In this document: positions 23,765 through 35,200 of the stretch, piece by piece
Numbering within the stretch: the first letter of the stretch is position 1
How the letters are laid out: the number at the start of each line of letters is the position of its first letter
NCBI GenBank assembly: GCA_021029095.1
Contig: JAJOHG010000003.1
Location: 1-64,000, forward strand
Source: Phellopilus nigrolimitatus
Lineage: Eukaryota; Basidiomycota; Agaricomycetes; Hymenochaetales; Hymenochaetaceae
Direction of reading: 5' to 3'
Length of the DNA stretch: 64,000 bases
Translations under genes and position numbers: made by a program
Notes under the pieces: generated by a model
The model's database searches: none
What the model was told of the DNA's origin: nothing
What the model saw: only the letters and a program-made list of their open reading frames with translations

Positions 23765-24228
23765 TGCTTAGAGAGAAACTTATCATAGTGTTCAAGACAA
23801 GACAAAGCAAACGCGGGCGCGATGAAGTGCGGGATACAAGAAGACGACGCGGATAAGAGGTAGAGATCAATGGACGACTGAGAGGACAGCGCAGTAACGG
23901 GTACAAGTATAAAGGAGTAATCATAAGCCGGGGACCGCTCGCGGTAATAGCCGAGCTCTCCTTTCCACAGATTCCATACCTCAAGTCACCCAACGAACTC
24001 ACTCGTATTTATTCTCATTTCAGCAGCTCATCTCATTTGCTATGCATCTTGCCGCGGGACAGCTCAAATATCACTCAAATATCACATTACAATCAAATAC
24101 CTGCTTCATACATACGTTTTGCTTCCGGACATTCCATGAACCAGTAAAATTTTGGCCGTTCTAAGTCCGCAGGTCACCTCGATGGCTTTTATCGGCGTTT
24201 CTAGCGTCTGTGCTCTCTGGTATGCGGT
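23765..24228. other. upstream region of Ubc8, no gene seen
   Basis: This stretch lies between the Ubc8 start and the stop codon of the small gene at 24229 and is likely the Ubc8 promoter plus a 3' untranslated region. No conserved coding sequence was found. Confidence 0.4.
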
Positions 24229-24682
24229 CTAGTAATAGGTCCACTCCTCGACGACGCATCTGAATGCATCGCCCGAGCAGGGCCAGCCCGGGTTCTCGCC
24301 TGGCCGCTCTGTCTGCGTGCCGACTCTCTGCGGCGGTCTTTGCTGTCTCTGCGGATTGAGGCCGTCTTGACGTTCCATGCCACCCGTGCGCGGGGGCGTC
24401 ATCGCGGGATACGGAGGATGCAACCCGTCGCCGTCAGTGTGCCTTCGTTGACCGAATGCGCGGTATGCCACGAATGCCGCTGTATGGGCGGGTACGAATG
24501 GGAGAATAAAAGGGAGGGGAAAAACGAGAAATTAGGTGTGCGAAACTACGAAGAGTGAACCGAGGCGTACAGAGCCAGAAGAGCCCAAAGGCTACGAGGA
24601 GTAACAACTCTTCTTGTGTCTGGGTCAGCACTTGTCCTTGCCGACGGTGATTTGCAGCAACTCTACAGATTGGGGCCGGCAT
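24229..24682 (-). CDS. small single-pass membrane protein, unknown
   Basis: Two exons, complement(join(24229..24479,24571..24682)), encode 120 residues. One hydrophobic segment, EELLLLVAFGLFWLSAFVAY (about 24-43), is followed by a polar Pro/Gln/Arg-rich domain with two cysteines near the end (WPCSGDAFRC). I do not recognise the family. The splice borders (GTACGC, AG) and the continuous hydrophobic stretch across the join support the model. Its ATG lies only 12 bases after the stop of the next upstream gene on the same strand, so both may come from one transcript. Confidence 0.5.
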
Positions 24683-24694
24683 GATCAGCTTCTT

Positions 24695-25030
24695 CTACTG
24701 GTTCAAAATGTACTTCACCCACAGCAGCATTAGCGAGGCCAGCGCGATAATCGCAATGGACGTCTGTGTGAGGGTGAAGACATCTGTAGGATGGTGTCAA
24801 CGTCGCTCATACATCTGGTTGTACTTCCTTCGAGCATTGCTCACGCATAGACTCTGGCATCCGCTTAATTGCATGATGGGCTGCAAACACCAGTAGGCCA
24901 GCTGTTCATCGAATAAAAAGCAAGGTAAAAAGATAGCTTATATTGAGATAGCGCGCATGGCGGCAGATTCTAGAACTAAGTATTCACCAATGATGGTCGA
25001 ACGGAGAACGTGTCCTCGGAAGAGCGGCAT
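24695..25030 (-). CDS. tiny two-helix membrane protein, unknown
   Basis: Three exons, complement(join(24695..24783,24845..24901,24988..25030)), give 62 residues starting MPLFRGHVLRSTIIAGLLVF and ending LASLMLLWVKYILNQ. Two hydrophobic helices are separated by a short charged loop (HAIKRMPESMH). All introns are 60-86 bases with GT-AG borders and phases agree. The second-exon donor was chosen because it alone keeps the frame into the second helix. No family is recognised; it resembles small accessory subunits of membrane complexes only in general form. Confidence 0.45.
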
Positions 25031-25531
25031 AGGGCAACGCTATCGATGGGTTGAAAAAAGGGGGTGGAAAGGCCCGGGGGAACACGAAGTCGAGCTAACG
25101 ATGTATATCGAGCGTAGGAACAAAGGGAGATTTGACGGACGCAACAGTAGACTGAGTTCTATGCACACTTTATCTGCATCGACAACGCACGGGACACGAG
25201 GCCCGAGGGATGATATATCTAATTTTGAACGTGTCAAAAGCATGTTCTCAGGTTAAGTCCTAAGTAAAAAGAATAAATAGTATACAATACTGTCAGTAAT
25301 CCTAAGATACGTGAGCGGTGCAACTGAAATCGTGGATCAATACCCTAATTAAAGGCAGGAAGAAAGAAGGATCAGTCTTAGATAATAGTAAACAGATGAG
25401 CGTCCGTTTTTGATGTTAATGAAATTCTTCTACAGCACGGCACAGAAGCCGTGTATTCCTTCCTTTCCGTAACCTCCAGGCGCACCCCATAATTGTACAG
25501 GAAAGCGTCATCGAGTACGCAACACGTTTTT
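25031..25531. other. spacer, no gene seen
   Basis: This lies upstream of the 62-residue gene and downstream of the MARVEL-like gene. It should hold the promoter of the former and the 3' end of the latter. Open frames here are short and unsupported. Confidence 0.4.
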
Positions 25532-26645
25532 TCAGACCGACGTGACTTGTCCAGGAATCTGCGCAACTGTCGGCACTCCGCCAGGGTTGGGCTGGATCAC
25601 GACAGAGTGACCAGGCGCCTGCTGGATAACGTACGGCATCTGACCGTTTCCGCCCGTGAACATCGCCTGCTGGTTTCCTCCTGGGTACCCTCCTGGGTAC
25701 CCTCCGCCGCCGTAACCGCCGTACGGCGAACCATATTGTCCGAACCACGGCAGGTCGGACATGGATGCGTTCCACGCTGCATTTTGCCCTCCCATGGACG
25801 CGAGGCGGTTAACGAGGATGATGAGGATGATGAAAGCAATGAGGACTGCGCGTTTTTGTTAATTTTAGATTGTGGGGTGTGCAGATCACGCGGAACGGGC
25901 AGACATACGAATGGCAAAGTTAGCCCATGAGAAGGCTTGTATAGCTTTCATCTCGTAGCAATACGTCTGCAAGGACACTGGAACGAAGTTCAGAAAATAA
26001 AATGCGTAGAGCACTCATATGCAACTTACTCGTTCCTGTTTTTGTCGGCTGTGTCTGGCCACCGAGCGAGAAACATTCAACATGTCCGATGACATCCCTA
26101 ATTTCTTGGCGCGTCAATATATTTACGTGAAAAGACAGCCAAGTGCACCCACGAAGACCAAGATGCCATTGCTGGGGCAAGTCAGATAAGATAAATTAAG
26201 CGAAAAGCTTAATGGACTCACTGAGCCAAAGAACATCCAGGAGAAAGAGCACCGTTAACTCAATGCCAGGCATAGATCGCTGCAAGCTGGGATGGATGTG
26301 AGATCGAGATACCTGGTGTTGAGCCGGATATGTTACTTACAGGAATACTATTACTATCATGGTTGCAGCCGGGACGATAACCGCAAAGATAGTGTAGGGA
26401 CCTGAGACGATTTTATCGTATTAAGAAGTAGAGCATTACTGAAGGGTTGAACACACTTACGATGGATGTGGGGTAAGAAAAGGCTGGCAAAATTCGCAGC
26501 GAGTCCAAGAACGACGATGGACGTGATGAACACGGCACCTGCAGAAGCAGAACAGACGATGAATGGTTACTCGGAGTGGACTTGGTAACAGGACGAATTG
26601 CGTACCTAACGTGTAGTAGCGGACGGTTCTGAAGTGGTAGGTCAT
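25532..26645 (-). CDS. MARVEL-like four-helix membrane protein 1
   Basis: Eight exons, complement(join(25532..25845,25909..25977,26030..26097,26153..26171,26222..26286,26341..26401,26461..26538,26606..26645)), give 237 residues. Four hydrophobic segments are visible: YYTLGAVFITSIVVLGLAA, YTIFAVIVPAATMIVIVFL, LTVLFLLDVLWLTMASW and FAILLIAFIILIILV. Before the last helix comes the family pattern ECFSLGG ... CYEMKAIQAFSWANF. The tail is rich in Gly, Tyr and Pro (YGGYGGGGYPGGYPGG). MARVEL proteins sit in membrane domains and vesicles; the function of this basidiomycete group is unknown. A second, related gene follows directly upstream. Confidence 0.75.
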
Positions 26646-27148
26646 CGTGAAGTACAAATCTTTCTTTCTTTCGTTCTCGTGAAGCAGTCGTCAGATCGCG
26701 TATAAAAGGACGTGGTCGAGGATTTCGTGAAACGTTCCGCGTAATCCGCAGGCGTCTGAAGGAGAGCGCGTCAGACTGCGTCAGAGGCAGGCTAGGGCGC
26801 GGAGTCGAAGTTGGCGCTGTCCTTAAGCGAGCCAAGCTTGAACAACACGTGCAGCGCGTTATCGCGTTTTCGGCCCGAAAACAGCTTCGCCGATTACACA
26901 GCATTTTATACGAGCATTGTTTCATTATCTGCCGACTTCAATGCGGGAGGAAAAAAACACATGTTGTTACAGTTTGATAACACGTTACTCCCGCATACAC
27001 TCTACCTACTGTACATGTACATATCACTCTTTCGTTTCTCTATCAATACTTCCGTTATAATCGTATCACAGCGTCCCCAATACTTTATCAGGCATCGTGC
27101 CCAAATATATATGCCCAAATAACTCATGATCGAACCAGTCGTCAATAA
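26646..27148. other. promoter of MARVEL-like gene 1, no gene seen
   Basis: A TATA-like TATAAAAGG-type sequence occurs on the plus strand near 26701, which would be the wrong strand for the neighbours. Otherwise this is AT-rich spacer between two genes of the same direction. Confidence 0.35.
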
Positions 27149-28359
27149 TCAATGCTTCCGCGAGGAATGTGTCCGCCGGGGCGCCTCTCGATCTGCTTTT
27201 CGCCGGTCCCGTGTGAGTGCTGCGGGCACCTCCCGAGGATGGTCTACCCACACCCAGAACGCCGACTTCCTGTACTCAGGCTTCTCCTTCGGCGCATCCG
27301 CTGTCTTCCCCGCAGGTCGCCGTGTGCTGCCCTTGCGACGACTATCCTTCGCAGTCACTGGAGCAGGAAGGCCGCGCTTCCGAGAGTCATGCATATAGGG
27401 TCCTGACCTTTTGTCGAACCATGGATAAACGGGGACAGGGTACAGCCAGAACTTCTTGTGCCCCTTGCGGTGCTGACGAAGCGCCAGGAACAATAAAAAT
27501 AGCAGGAATCCCCAAACTAAGATCGCATGCAAATAGTGCAGGATAGTTAGCATTCAACCTGTGTGAGCTGGCAATCAAAATGATCCGCGCACCTAAAATA
27601 AGATTAAATATCGAGAAAGCCTCTAGCACTCTATACTGGGCGTGAAAAGCGTCCGTCGTGACTGGAAGAGAGTGAATTAGTCTGTGAAAGAGAAGGAGTA
27701 ATATATGCACTCACAGCCGGGAAATTCCACCGGATCAGATTCTGTACTGTCAAAACATTCGACGTCCGCTTCGGCGGACGCAGATGCCGCAAGAAAACTG
27801 GCGAGTGCCAGCCAGAGAACCGCAAGCAGCCCCAGCGACGCCAGCTCAATTCGCGTGGAGATCGGACTCCTCATCTTGAAAATTGTTGACGCGAGCCTGA
27901 GTAATAGCGCAACCATTCATCAACGTAATTCAGGCTTTAAAGTGGGATAAAGACGTACAAAGCGACAATGACCAGAAGGCTCACGCTCGCCACGAATATA
28001 GCGAACGGGACGAAATGAGCTGAAGAAAGAGTCAGATATCCCACCCCTCTCGCGAAACGTAACTGCATTGCACACGCACTTAGGTCAGAAGCAACTAAAA
28101 TGCCCTGAAAGTGCACCGCGATCGCCAGACAAATGACCGTCCATGCCAAAATAGCGGCTTTTACACATAACACGGAGAGAAGCGGCAAGGTCAGCGAAAC
28201 GGCCATCATGATGAAGATCAACTCACTATACACCCCCAGCCGAATGCAGTTAAAAAGCGATGGCAGGCAAGACCTCTTGGGTGCTAAGCTCGAGGACGTA
28301 GAGAGTCGCCTCACACGCGGCGAGCCACTACCGAAAATGTTGAGATTTGGGGCAGTCAT
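27149..28359 (-). CDS. MARVEL-like four-helix membrane protein 2
   Basis: Five exons, complement(join(27149..27516,27593..27661,27715..27896,27959..28019,28080..28359)), give 319 residues. Hydrophobic segments are LIFIMMAVSLTLPLLSVLCV with the following helix, FVPFAIFVASVSLLVIVALL, ELASLGLLAVLWLALASFLA and FNLILVWGFLLFLLFLAL. The loop holds DVECFD and an alanine-rich turn typical of MARVEL-like proteins. The N-terminus is a polar cytosolic arm. The C-terminal 100 residues are basic (RKRGLPAPVTAKDSRRKG). The last intron was chosen to end at TTAG before TTTGGGG because a shorter one of 34 bases would be implausible. Its function is unknown. Confidence 0.7.
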
Positions 28360-28980
28360 CGTAACGCAAGACCAGTGGTAGAGAACAAGGGGAGATGCGG
28401 CCCAGCGGCAGTGTCGAGATGTCGAGTACTCGCGTGCACTTGAGGCTTCTTATCCGGGGGTAACGCACGGGGAAGGGGAGGCAGAGGAAGGGGCAAGGGG
28501 TGGGCAGACAGCGAGAGCGCTGTCAGCCTGGTAACCGCGCGTAAGGGAGAGAGCAGAAAGAAACGAAAGATGGCGGCCTGGGAGGGGGAGGCAAGACCAC
28601 AAGGCGGCCAGCGGAAAAATGAGGCGCCTTTTGTACATTTTTTTTCTGCGGGTGCGAAGAACAAAGATCCGGCATAATTTTGCTCGAAAGCTGATTTGCA
28701 GAGCGTCGGCCACGCAACAGCCCTGGGAGGCAAACTGCGGCCTCGAGGCAACGAATTGCCTGGACCACGCTTCGATATGAGGCGAAAATTCAGGAGAAGC
28801 TGACAACCACGGCCGCGCACCGCGCCAACAGAGCCTCGTGTTGCTTAGTCATACATATACCTCTCTCGGGTCCCCCGGGAAAAAAAAAACATAGCGAATC
28901 CGAATGCGGCTTTGCATTCACTAAGATCGTTGCAAATACATGTAGTATTAAGAGTCATATTACATTGGCAGTCTTACAAT
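28360..28980. other. spacer between MARVEL-like gene 2 and acetoacetyl-CoA synthetase, no gene seen
   Basis: This GC-rich stretch has long open frames on one strand but no conserved product or splice pattern. It probably carries the promoter of the MARVEL-like gene 2 and the 3' end of the synthetase gene. Confidence 0.4.
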
Positions 28981-31900
28981 TCATACAACTTCAGCTCGCA
29001 GTAAACTTCCGAGGGTGACGAACTCGGTAAGGCATTCCGGATTCCTCAGAGTGGCGGGATTAACCGTAATCAGCGCTCCGTTGATAATCTACGCACAACG
29101 GGGATGGGTGGGGAGTCAGATACACGTTGTTTCCGCTCGGCAAGCCGAAATCGTAGAGTTTAGCTTAAATGTACCTTCTTTATGGGAACTTCGACGCGTT
29201 TCCCGTTTAATGTGTACGGGATGTCAGTCACCTGCAGGATCTTAAGAAGCCTCGGGGCGTCAGTTCTCCTTCCGTGAAAGGTCGAATCGACATGTTGGTG
29301 CCATGAGAAGAGGAGGCGGGCGGGAGAATGATCAATGTCAATTCAAAGTACACAGCTTACCCGTTCAGGCACATGACGCGCAGTTCTCCGCGTGCGGACT
29401 TCAGACTTGATGCGCCTTTGCAGTTCATCTGAGCACGTATATCCCTCGTGCAGTTTGATGAAGAGAACCACGCGCTCGTCTGATCCGCCGCTGATGGCTT
29501 GTCCTACAGCAAGACAGTCGACTATGACATGCGCTGGGGGAATTGCAGCTCCTGGTTTGAAACACATGTCGAGCACGTCGTAGATCTCGGCAGAGCCGAA
29601 GCGAACTCCTCCAGGATTTCTGCGCAGCCACGCAAGGTACAATCAACGTGGTTTTAGAGATAGTGATTGCGAAGGTAAACAAAGATTAGGCGAGAGGGAG
29701 GAAAGCACGCACAGCACGCCGTCGCTCCGTCCGAGCATAATTAGTCCGCCTCCATTCCCACTACGGGAAGGTGTGAGTAGAACATGGTCGCCGTGGACTA
29801 GTAGATACAATAGACACGTAAATCAGCCTTCTGCATCATAAGGTCTGTTCAAATTTTGAGGTCGTTATCCGAGGAACAAAAGGTTAGAGAAATGTTGTTT
29901 TTGTCGTGAAGCTCCGGCATGGGGGTTCATTCTCTATTGAAAAATGCGCTTACACCAGACGTCCTTGTACTCTGAAAAATATGCAGCCTGGTGGCGAACG
30001 TTGGCGGCTTCGATGGCCTCGTAATTCGTGTCAGGAAATCCGGGCAACGGCCAAAAGCCTGCGGGCTGGCAAGGAAAAGGGCGAGTGCAGACGAGCTCGC
30101 CGGGCTCGCCTGGCTTGCACGTTGATCCGTCCGGAGCGAACGTTTCAATGGCCATTCCGAGCATGCGACATTGGATTTCGCCTCTGTACACAGGCAACGC
30201 GCTATTCATCCCCGCGAAGAGCGAACATATGTCCGTCCCACCTTATCTTGCCCAGATGGCGTGTATAGCGAACCGAAAGGATACGATGAGGTGGGATATG
30301 AATTGAGGGAAGGCCGTAGATATCGGGTAGCGAGACGGTCAGGCGAGATGAGATGAAAGGAATAGAGCGCTTGAGAACGCACCTGTAATCGATCCTAAAA
30401 GCACGTCAGTATGTATGTGTTCGTAGACGTAATCATACGATGTCGCAGCCAGCGGGGAACCAGTCGAGTATATTTGCTTTAGTGTATTAAGCTTGTGGTG
30501 TTCTCTGGGCTTATACACTTTCTAATATTGCAGATTATCATCGTTGAATCATTTGATTGTGAACTCCAGAATGAACTTGACGCTCACAGATAGTTGGTCA
30601 ATATACTTTGCACTGGTCCCAAAAATCGAGATGCCGAGGACATCGACGAGGGTCCACAAAAAAGACGGATCGCGGAGCGGGCTTCCATCATACAGCACGA
30701 GCGTGCAGCCGCTCGCCAAACCCGCGACTAAAAAATTCCACATCATCCACCCACTGTGGTAGCCAATCAAGAATCCAACGGCGCCATATGTTTTGATGGA
30801 CATAGCGTCGCGCAAGTGAAAACATGTGCGTGGAAATTCGCCAGACAGAATGTGTACTTACGTCGTAGTATAGTAGAAGAAGACATCTTCGGGACGAAGA
30901 TCGCCGCAAATAGCAAACTCCTTGCGCGCTTGTAGGAGCATGCCTCCAGCACGATGGACAATTGGCCTATTCAGGATTAAGCCTCCTCCAAGTTACTCAA
31001 ATGACATGGACTTACTTAGGTCTACCTAATCATCAACCGAAACAAATTGACTTAACAGTCTCAGGGCAAGAAAACGAAGCAACTCACCAGTTGTTCCGGA
31101 ACTAAACAAAATCCACAAAGGCCAATTGAACCCTAACCTCTTCCACAGGATATTACCCTTCTCATCCCTCCCTAGTTTCTTCTCTTTGCCTCTAATTAAG
31201 ACCTTGTCCCAGTGCTCCCAATCGTCTCTCCACCCTTCTGAAGAGATGTCAAGAGACTCCACCACAATTACCTTCTGAGGACTACATGAACAAGAAGCCA
31301 TGCCATCGAGAAGAGCTGACAATTTGGAGATATGTCGGTGGATTTTGCCATTGTAACTGTTTGTAGTCAATATCCGTTTTTGCCAACGGGACAACGAGAG
31401 CCATGAGCATGAATAAAACGCTCATGTTTACACAAGTAGCTTACACGACTGCGTTGACGCTAAGCACGACTTTCGGCTTGACTTGCTCGAATCTATCACG
31501 TATTTCTTCTTAAGTCAAGCTTGTCTTGCATTATGAAGAAAATTTACCGCTCAAGAACGCCTTCCGGCCCAAAATCAGCTGCAGCGCTGACCCAAATACA
31601 ACCTAAAGATCGTCAAAGAAACCTAGTTTAATTCCAAGTTCTGTCATTCGGCAAAGCACGCTCCTACCGATTGCAGCGGTGGCCAAACAAGCAGCGATAT
31701 TTTCCTTGAAGACAGTAAGATGGTTAAAAATGTTTGAGACACAGTCGGAAGCATTCGCAAGGGAGACTCACGATACAATTCGAGCAATAGGAGCCAACGC
31801 GGTCACCAGGCTGGAGTCCAAGGTCGAGCAAGGCGGATACAAGGTCAGCGACAAGCGCGTACAACTCCGCGTAGGTTACGCGTCGCAAGGCAAATGGATC

Positions 31901-32453
31901 GAATTGCTCCCCAACGAGCGGCTCAACTGATACGAACAAGAAAGAAGATCGTCAGCGTAGCTTGACTTAATATTCTTGGCCGCTTCGTTCTTAGCCGTCT
32001 CGGCGGCCCAAGAACACCAAGTGCCAAGTCAGAGTAATCGACGTTAGCATGCTCACCGGCCTGAACGAGCGCGACACGCTTCCCCGCCTCATCCTCTATC
32101 CACTTCTGTTGTAGCATATTCTCCGCCCAGTTCAGCCGTGCGTCACGGAACCACTCCGGGTTCTCCGCGGGCACTCGTGTTTCATCTACAACATGTTCTC
32201 CTTTCTCGCCGATGATCCCGACAGCGTCCCACGCCGCGCCCCAGAAGTCCGAAAGACGCGTCGTGGAAAAGTGCCATAAATCTTCGTAGCTTGACAATGG
32301 CGGCGAGAGTGCATGCTTGGCGTTGAGCTCGGTTAGCAGCGCGTAGGTAGGCGTCCGCGTCGGGTCGGGAGGCATCCAAAGCGGCTTCTTGGACTTTTCT
32401 GAAGTGCTGTCTGTCGCAGCCCTCTGAGAGTTGAACTGCATGGTGCTTGTCAT
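28981..32453 (-). CDS. acetoacetyl-CoA synthetase
   Basis: Fifteen exons, complement(join(28981..29088,29175..29240,29361..29619,29713..29797,29954..30241,30383..30521,30588..30753,30862..30966,31016..31025,31088..31356,31445..31492,31548..31602,31668..31704,31772..31926,32057..32453)), give 728 residues, slightly longer than the usual 650-700. The adenylate-forming enzyme motifs follow in order: SSGTTGRPKPIVH (about 315-327), TTTGWMMWN, STGSPL, ITGGTDI, GRSDGVLNPGG, and the C-terminal TLNGKRVEVPIK with its catalytic lysine. It activates acetoacetate with ATP and CoA, feeding ketone bodies to lipid or sterol synthesis. No transit peptide is obvious. One exon is only 10 bases long. A second in-frame ATG at 32441 could also be the start. 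Confidence 0.95.
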
Positions 32454-34008
32454 GCCGAGAGAGCGCGACTTGTCCGCAGGTACCGAAACAATCATCTGGT
32501 GACTCAAACGATCGGCCATAAGTATAAAAGCAAATTGAATATCTTCTGACTGAATTACAACTACTCCAACATGCCCGACGGACTGTCCGCCCACATCACA
32601 AAACTGTAAGACAAATGACGAATTGTAAAACAAGATCAAAGGAAATACGATATTCTTTCTGAGCATCTGCATTCGCTAGGCGATCGCGCTTGTCATGTGT
32701 CTCCTCGGATACCTTCCTCGTACATCGTACATCAATGGAAGTAAAATAGGTTTGGTATTTGATGGATGCCCGCTGATTCGTATGGCCTCTTCGACTTCGA
32801 CAAAAGTAAAACCCGCGCACTAAAACGGATGCTGTCGACATCTCTCGTGTCCAGTCGGCTCTTTGTAGTAAAAGAAACATACGTATCGCGTGTTCGAAAA
32901 TCCGATTCATGAAAGAGACTCCAGCTCGTTGAAAACATTGCTTCCGACGGTGAGCTCAAGACCGATTGTATCCTCTCTCAAAAACAACCCCTAAATTGAT
33001 AGGATCAGCTGCACCATCAGCAGTTATGATATCACCACCCCAGAGCAAGGCATTTAAGGAATCGGAGTTCTTAAAGCGCCACTAAGACAAAGAGAAGAGC
33101 GGCCTCCGTGGTGCGTGGTAACAGCGACGCAGAAGCTCAAAGTCCGTACTAGACACGAAAAGAAAGAGCCAGTCCCGAACGCCACGTCGCCGAGTGGTCC
33201 TATGATCTTCGGCGAGATGCACATAGGCTACATAGATTGAGAACATGATCCCTGACAGGAGTTCAGTCCACGTTCGTCGGTGTCTGAGCGCTTTAGGAAA
33301 CCGACACTTGCGGAGATTAAGGACGAGGTGAGTCGAGAAAGCGGAAGCCGAGCCCAGCAACCTCGTGTAGAACAGCTTCCACGCCAACAGTTGCATCTGT
33401 GTTATCTCTTGACGCCGAGACGTAGCACGTTCGCCCACCCGATTTGATCGAGAGAAGCAGACAGGTACAAAAAGGCCTGATGCGACCAAGGGAACATGGT
33501 GGAGAATATGGGCTGACGGGGACAAGAGCAAATCAATGACGAATGAAAAAAGGTGAAAAGAAAGAAGAAATTCGAAAGTGGCGCGCAAAATTCACGTTGC
33601 ACGACTTCGGAGAGCGTTGGCTTGGAGCGACAACACTCTGCATCGTTCGGCTCAGGGGCGGCATTCCGTTTGCCGAGTGGTGCCGGCGAATGACTCGACA
33701 TCGGCAACGTGCGATATTGACTAATCATGTTCGGTAAGCGCCTTGTTCCTTGGCTAGTTTAAATTTGCGCCACTTTCATCTGCCGCGGACGCTTTTCTAC
33801 CACAACCACCACAGCTGCCCACGGACCCACCCTTTGTCCTTTGTTTTCTTGCTAAGCTTGCAGTTGCATACATATAAAAAGCAGCTGGTTCCGTCCAAGC
33901 GTCTACATCACCTCACCCCATCTGCTCGCCCACAAGCAAACAGTCTTCCTCTAGCTGCTCTCTTCACTTGACTCATCCCCGTCCTCGCAAAACTTTTCGC
34001 TTAACGCC
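32454..34008. promoter_or_regulatory. long divergent spacer, no confident gene
   Basis: This 1.55 kb region separates the synthetase gene (leftward) from the small gene at 34009 (rightward). One 168-codon frame on the minus strand (33082-33588) reads as a mix of hydrophobic and arginine-rich sequence without splice partners or family features, so I do not call it a gene. A lncRNA or an unknown small gene cannot be excluded. Confidence 0.4.
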
Positions 34009-34610
34009 ATGATGGACCGTTACTATGCACCTAACACCCCGGAGGCTAGAGCTCACAATCACATTGAGTACGCCGCATATGCTCTGTACTTATGCCGCCG
34101 GCCGCAGCACTGACTGACCTCTGTCCCTCGCACAGAGAGAACTCTAACTGGGAAGAAGAGCAGGCGTCTCTCAACGAGACGCTCATTGCCTTGGGCGCGT
34201 CTTACAAAGCCCTCGCTCGTTACATCTCTGGAGATGACATCTATCTCATGCCACGTTCGATCCCGGAGTTGGAAAGCAAGCTGTGGGTGTCCCGTCACGT
34301 TTGTATTGTATCGTCGGCTGACCTCTCGTTACAGGAAACGGTATGCCTATGATGCTATCCATAATACGATTTCGCAGTCAAGGGCGCCTTTGGAACGTGG
34401 GGGTTACAGCAGGGTGAGCTAAATTGGGATATATGCGTTTCAAACTACAATCTCCGGGGCTGACACATCCGACTTCAGGTTTGCTTCATTGCTGAGCAAT
34501 CGATTCGCTCGGTCTTGTTGACGGACAACAATGGAATGGACTTGCTGAATATGCACCGTCGCCCGTCAGAGGCCATGCCACGCGTTCAGAGTCGAATCGC
34601 CCTCAAGTAA
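34009..34610 (+). CDS. hypothetical 138-residue protein
   Basis: Four exons, join(34009..34067,34136..34282,34335..34413,34479..34610), keep one frame with standard borders. The protein begins MMDRYYAPNTPEAR, is mostly helical and polar (EENSNWEEEQASLNETLIALG), and ends in a basic segment. There is no signal peptide or membrane helix. I do not recognise a domain. Tandem ATG codons mark the start after a 5' region with C-rich and A-rich tracts. Clean splicing and conserved-looking composition support a real gene. Confidence 0.6.
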
Positions 34611-35200
34611 AGAAAAGAAATATAGTCGACCGAGCTCCGTCTCTACTGTTATCTTGGTCCGCATTATCTTATTGCCTCACACTCTTCCACTGCTCTTTCG
34701 CACATTTGTACTTCATACTATATACGGAGGACAGGCAGCGCGCACCTCTCAAGTTCCCAACACCTTTTTCTTCATGTTAACCAGTCAATCATCGTATCCC
34801 TCGAGCACTGTTTTCTTCGTAATATAATATAGATGCTGTCAAGTGTAATATCGTCGTCTTATTATATTGACTATGTGTCCCGCCTATTTGTTGCACATTC
34901 TGTACATTTCTGATGCATGCAGCTGTGATACTACGTACATCGAGAGATAAATTTATTTTTGTGTTCAAAAGTCAGTCACGTGTAGTGCGCTTACATAACT
35001 ATTGTCATGATGATCGGCGGCGGGCAAAACGACGAACGTGCCTCAAACCACCTGCTGGACGGGAAGTAGATCTAGACAAGCCGGATGCTTATTCTCCTGT
35101 CTCCACTTGCTTGATATCGCCGCTCTCACCTAATATGTCTATACTTTAGGAGCTGCCTCACTGATCGTACCCGACGTCCTGCTCTTCATCTCAAACCACC
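34611..35200. other. spacer upstream of PPN1, no gene seen
   Basis: The left half is AT-rich 3' flank of the 138-residue gene; the right half is the presumed promoter of the endopolyphosphatase gene. No exon is supported. Confidence 0.4.

Noticed and set aside
26413..26925. 170-codon frame across the start of MARVEL-like gene 1
   Set aside because: It overlaps introns and exons of the MARVEL-like gene in another frame and shows no conserved features.
33082..33588. 168-codon frame between the synthetase gene and the 138-residue gene
   Set aside because: No recognised domain, no splice partners, and composition close to random. Kept only as a remark in the spacer entry.
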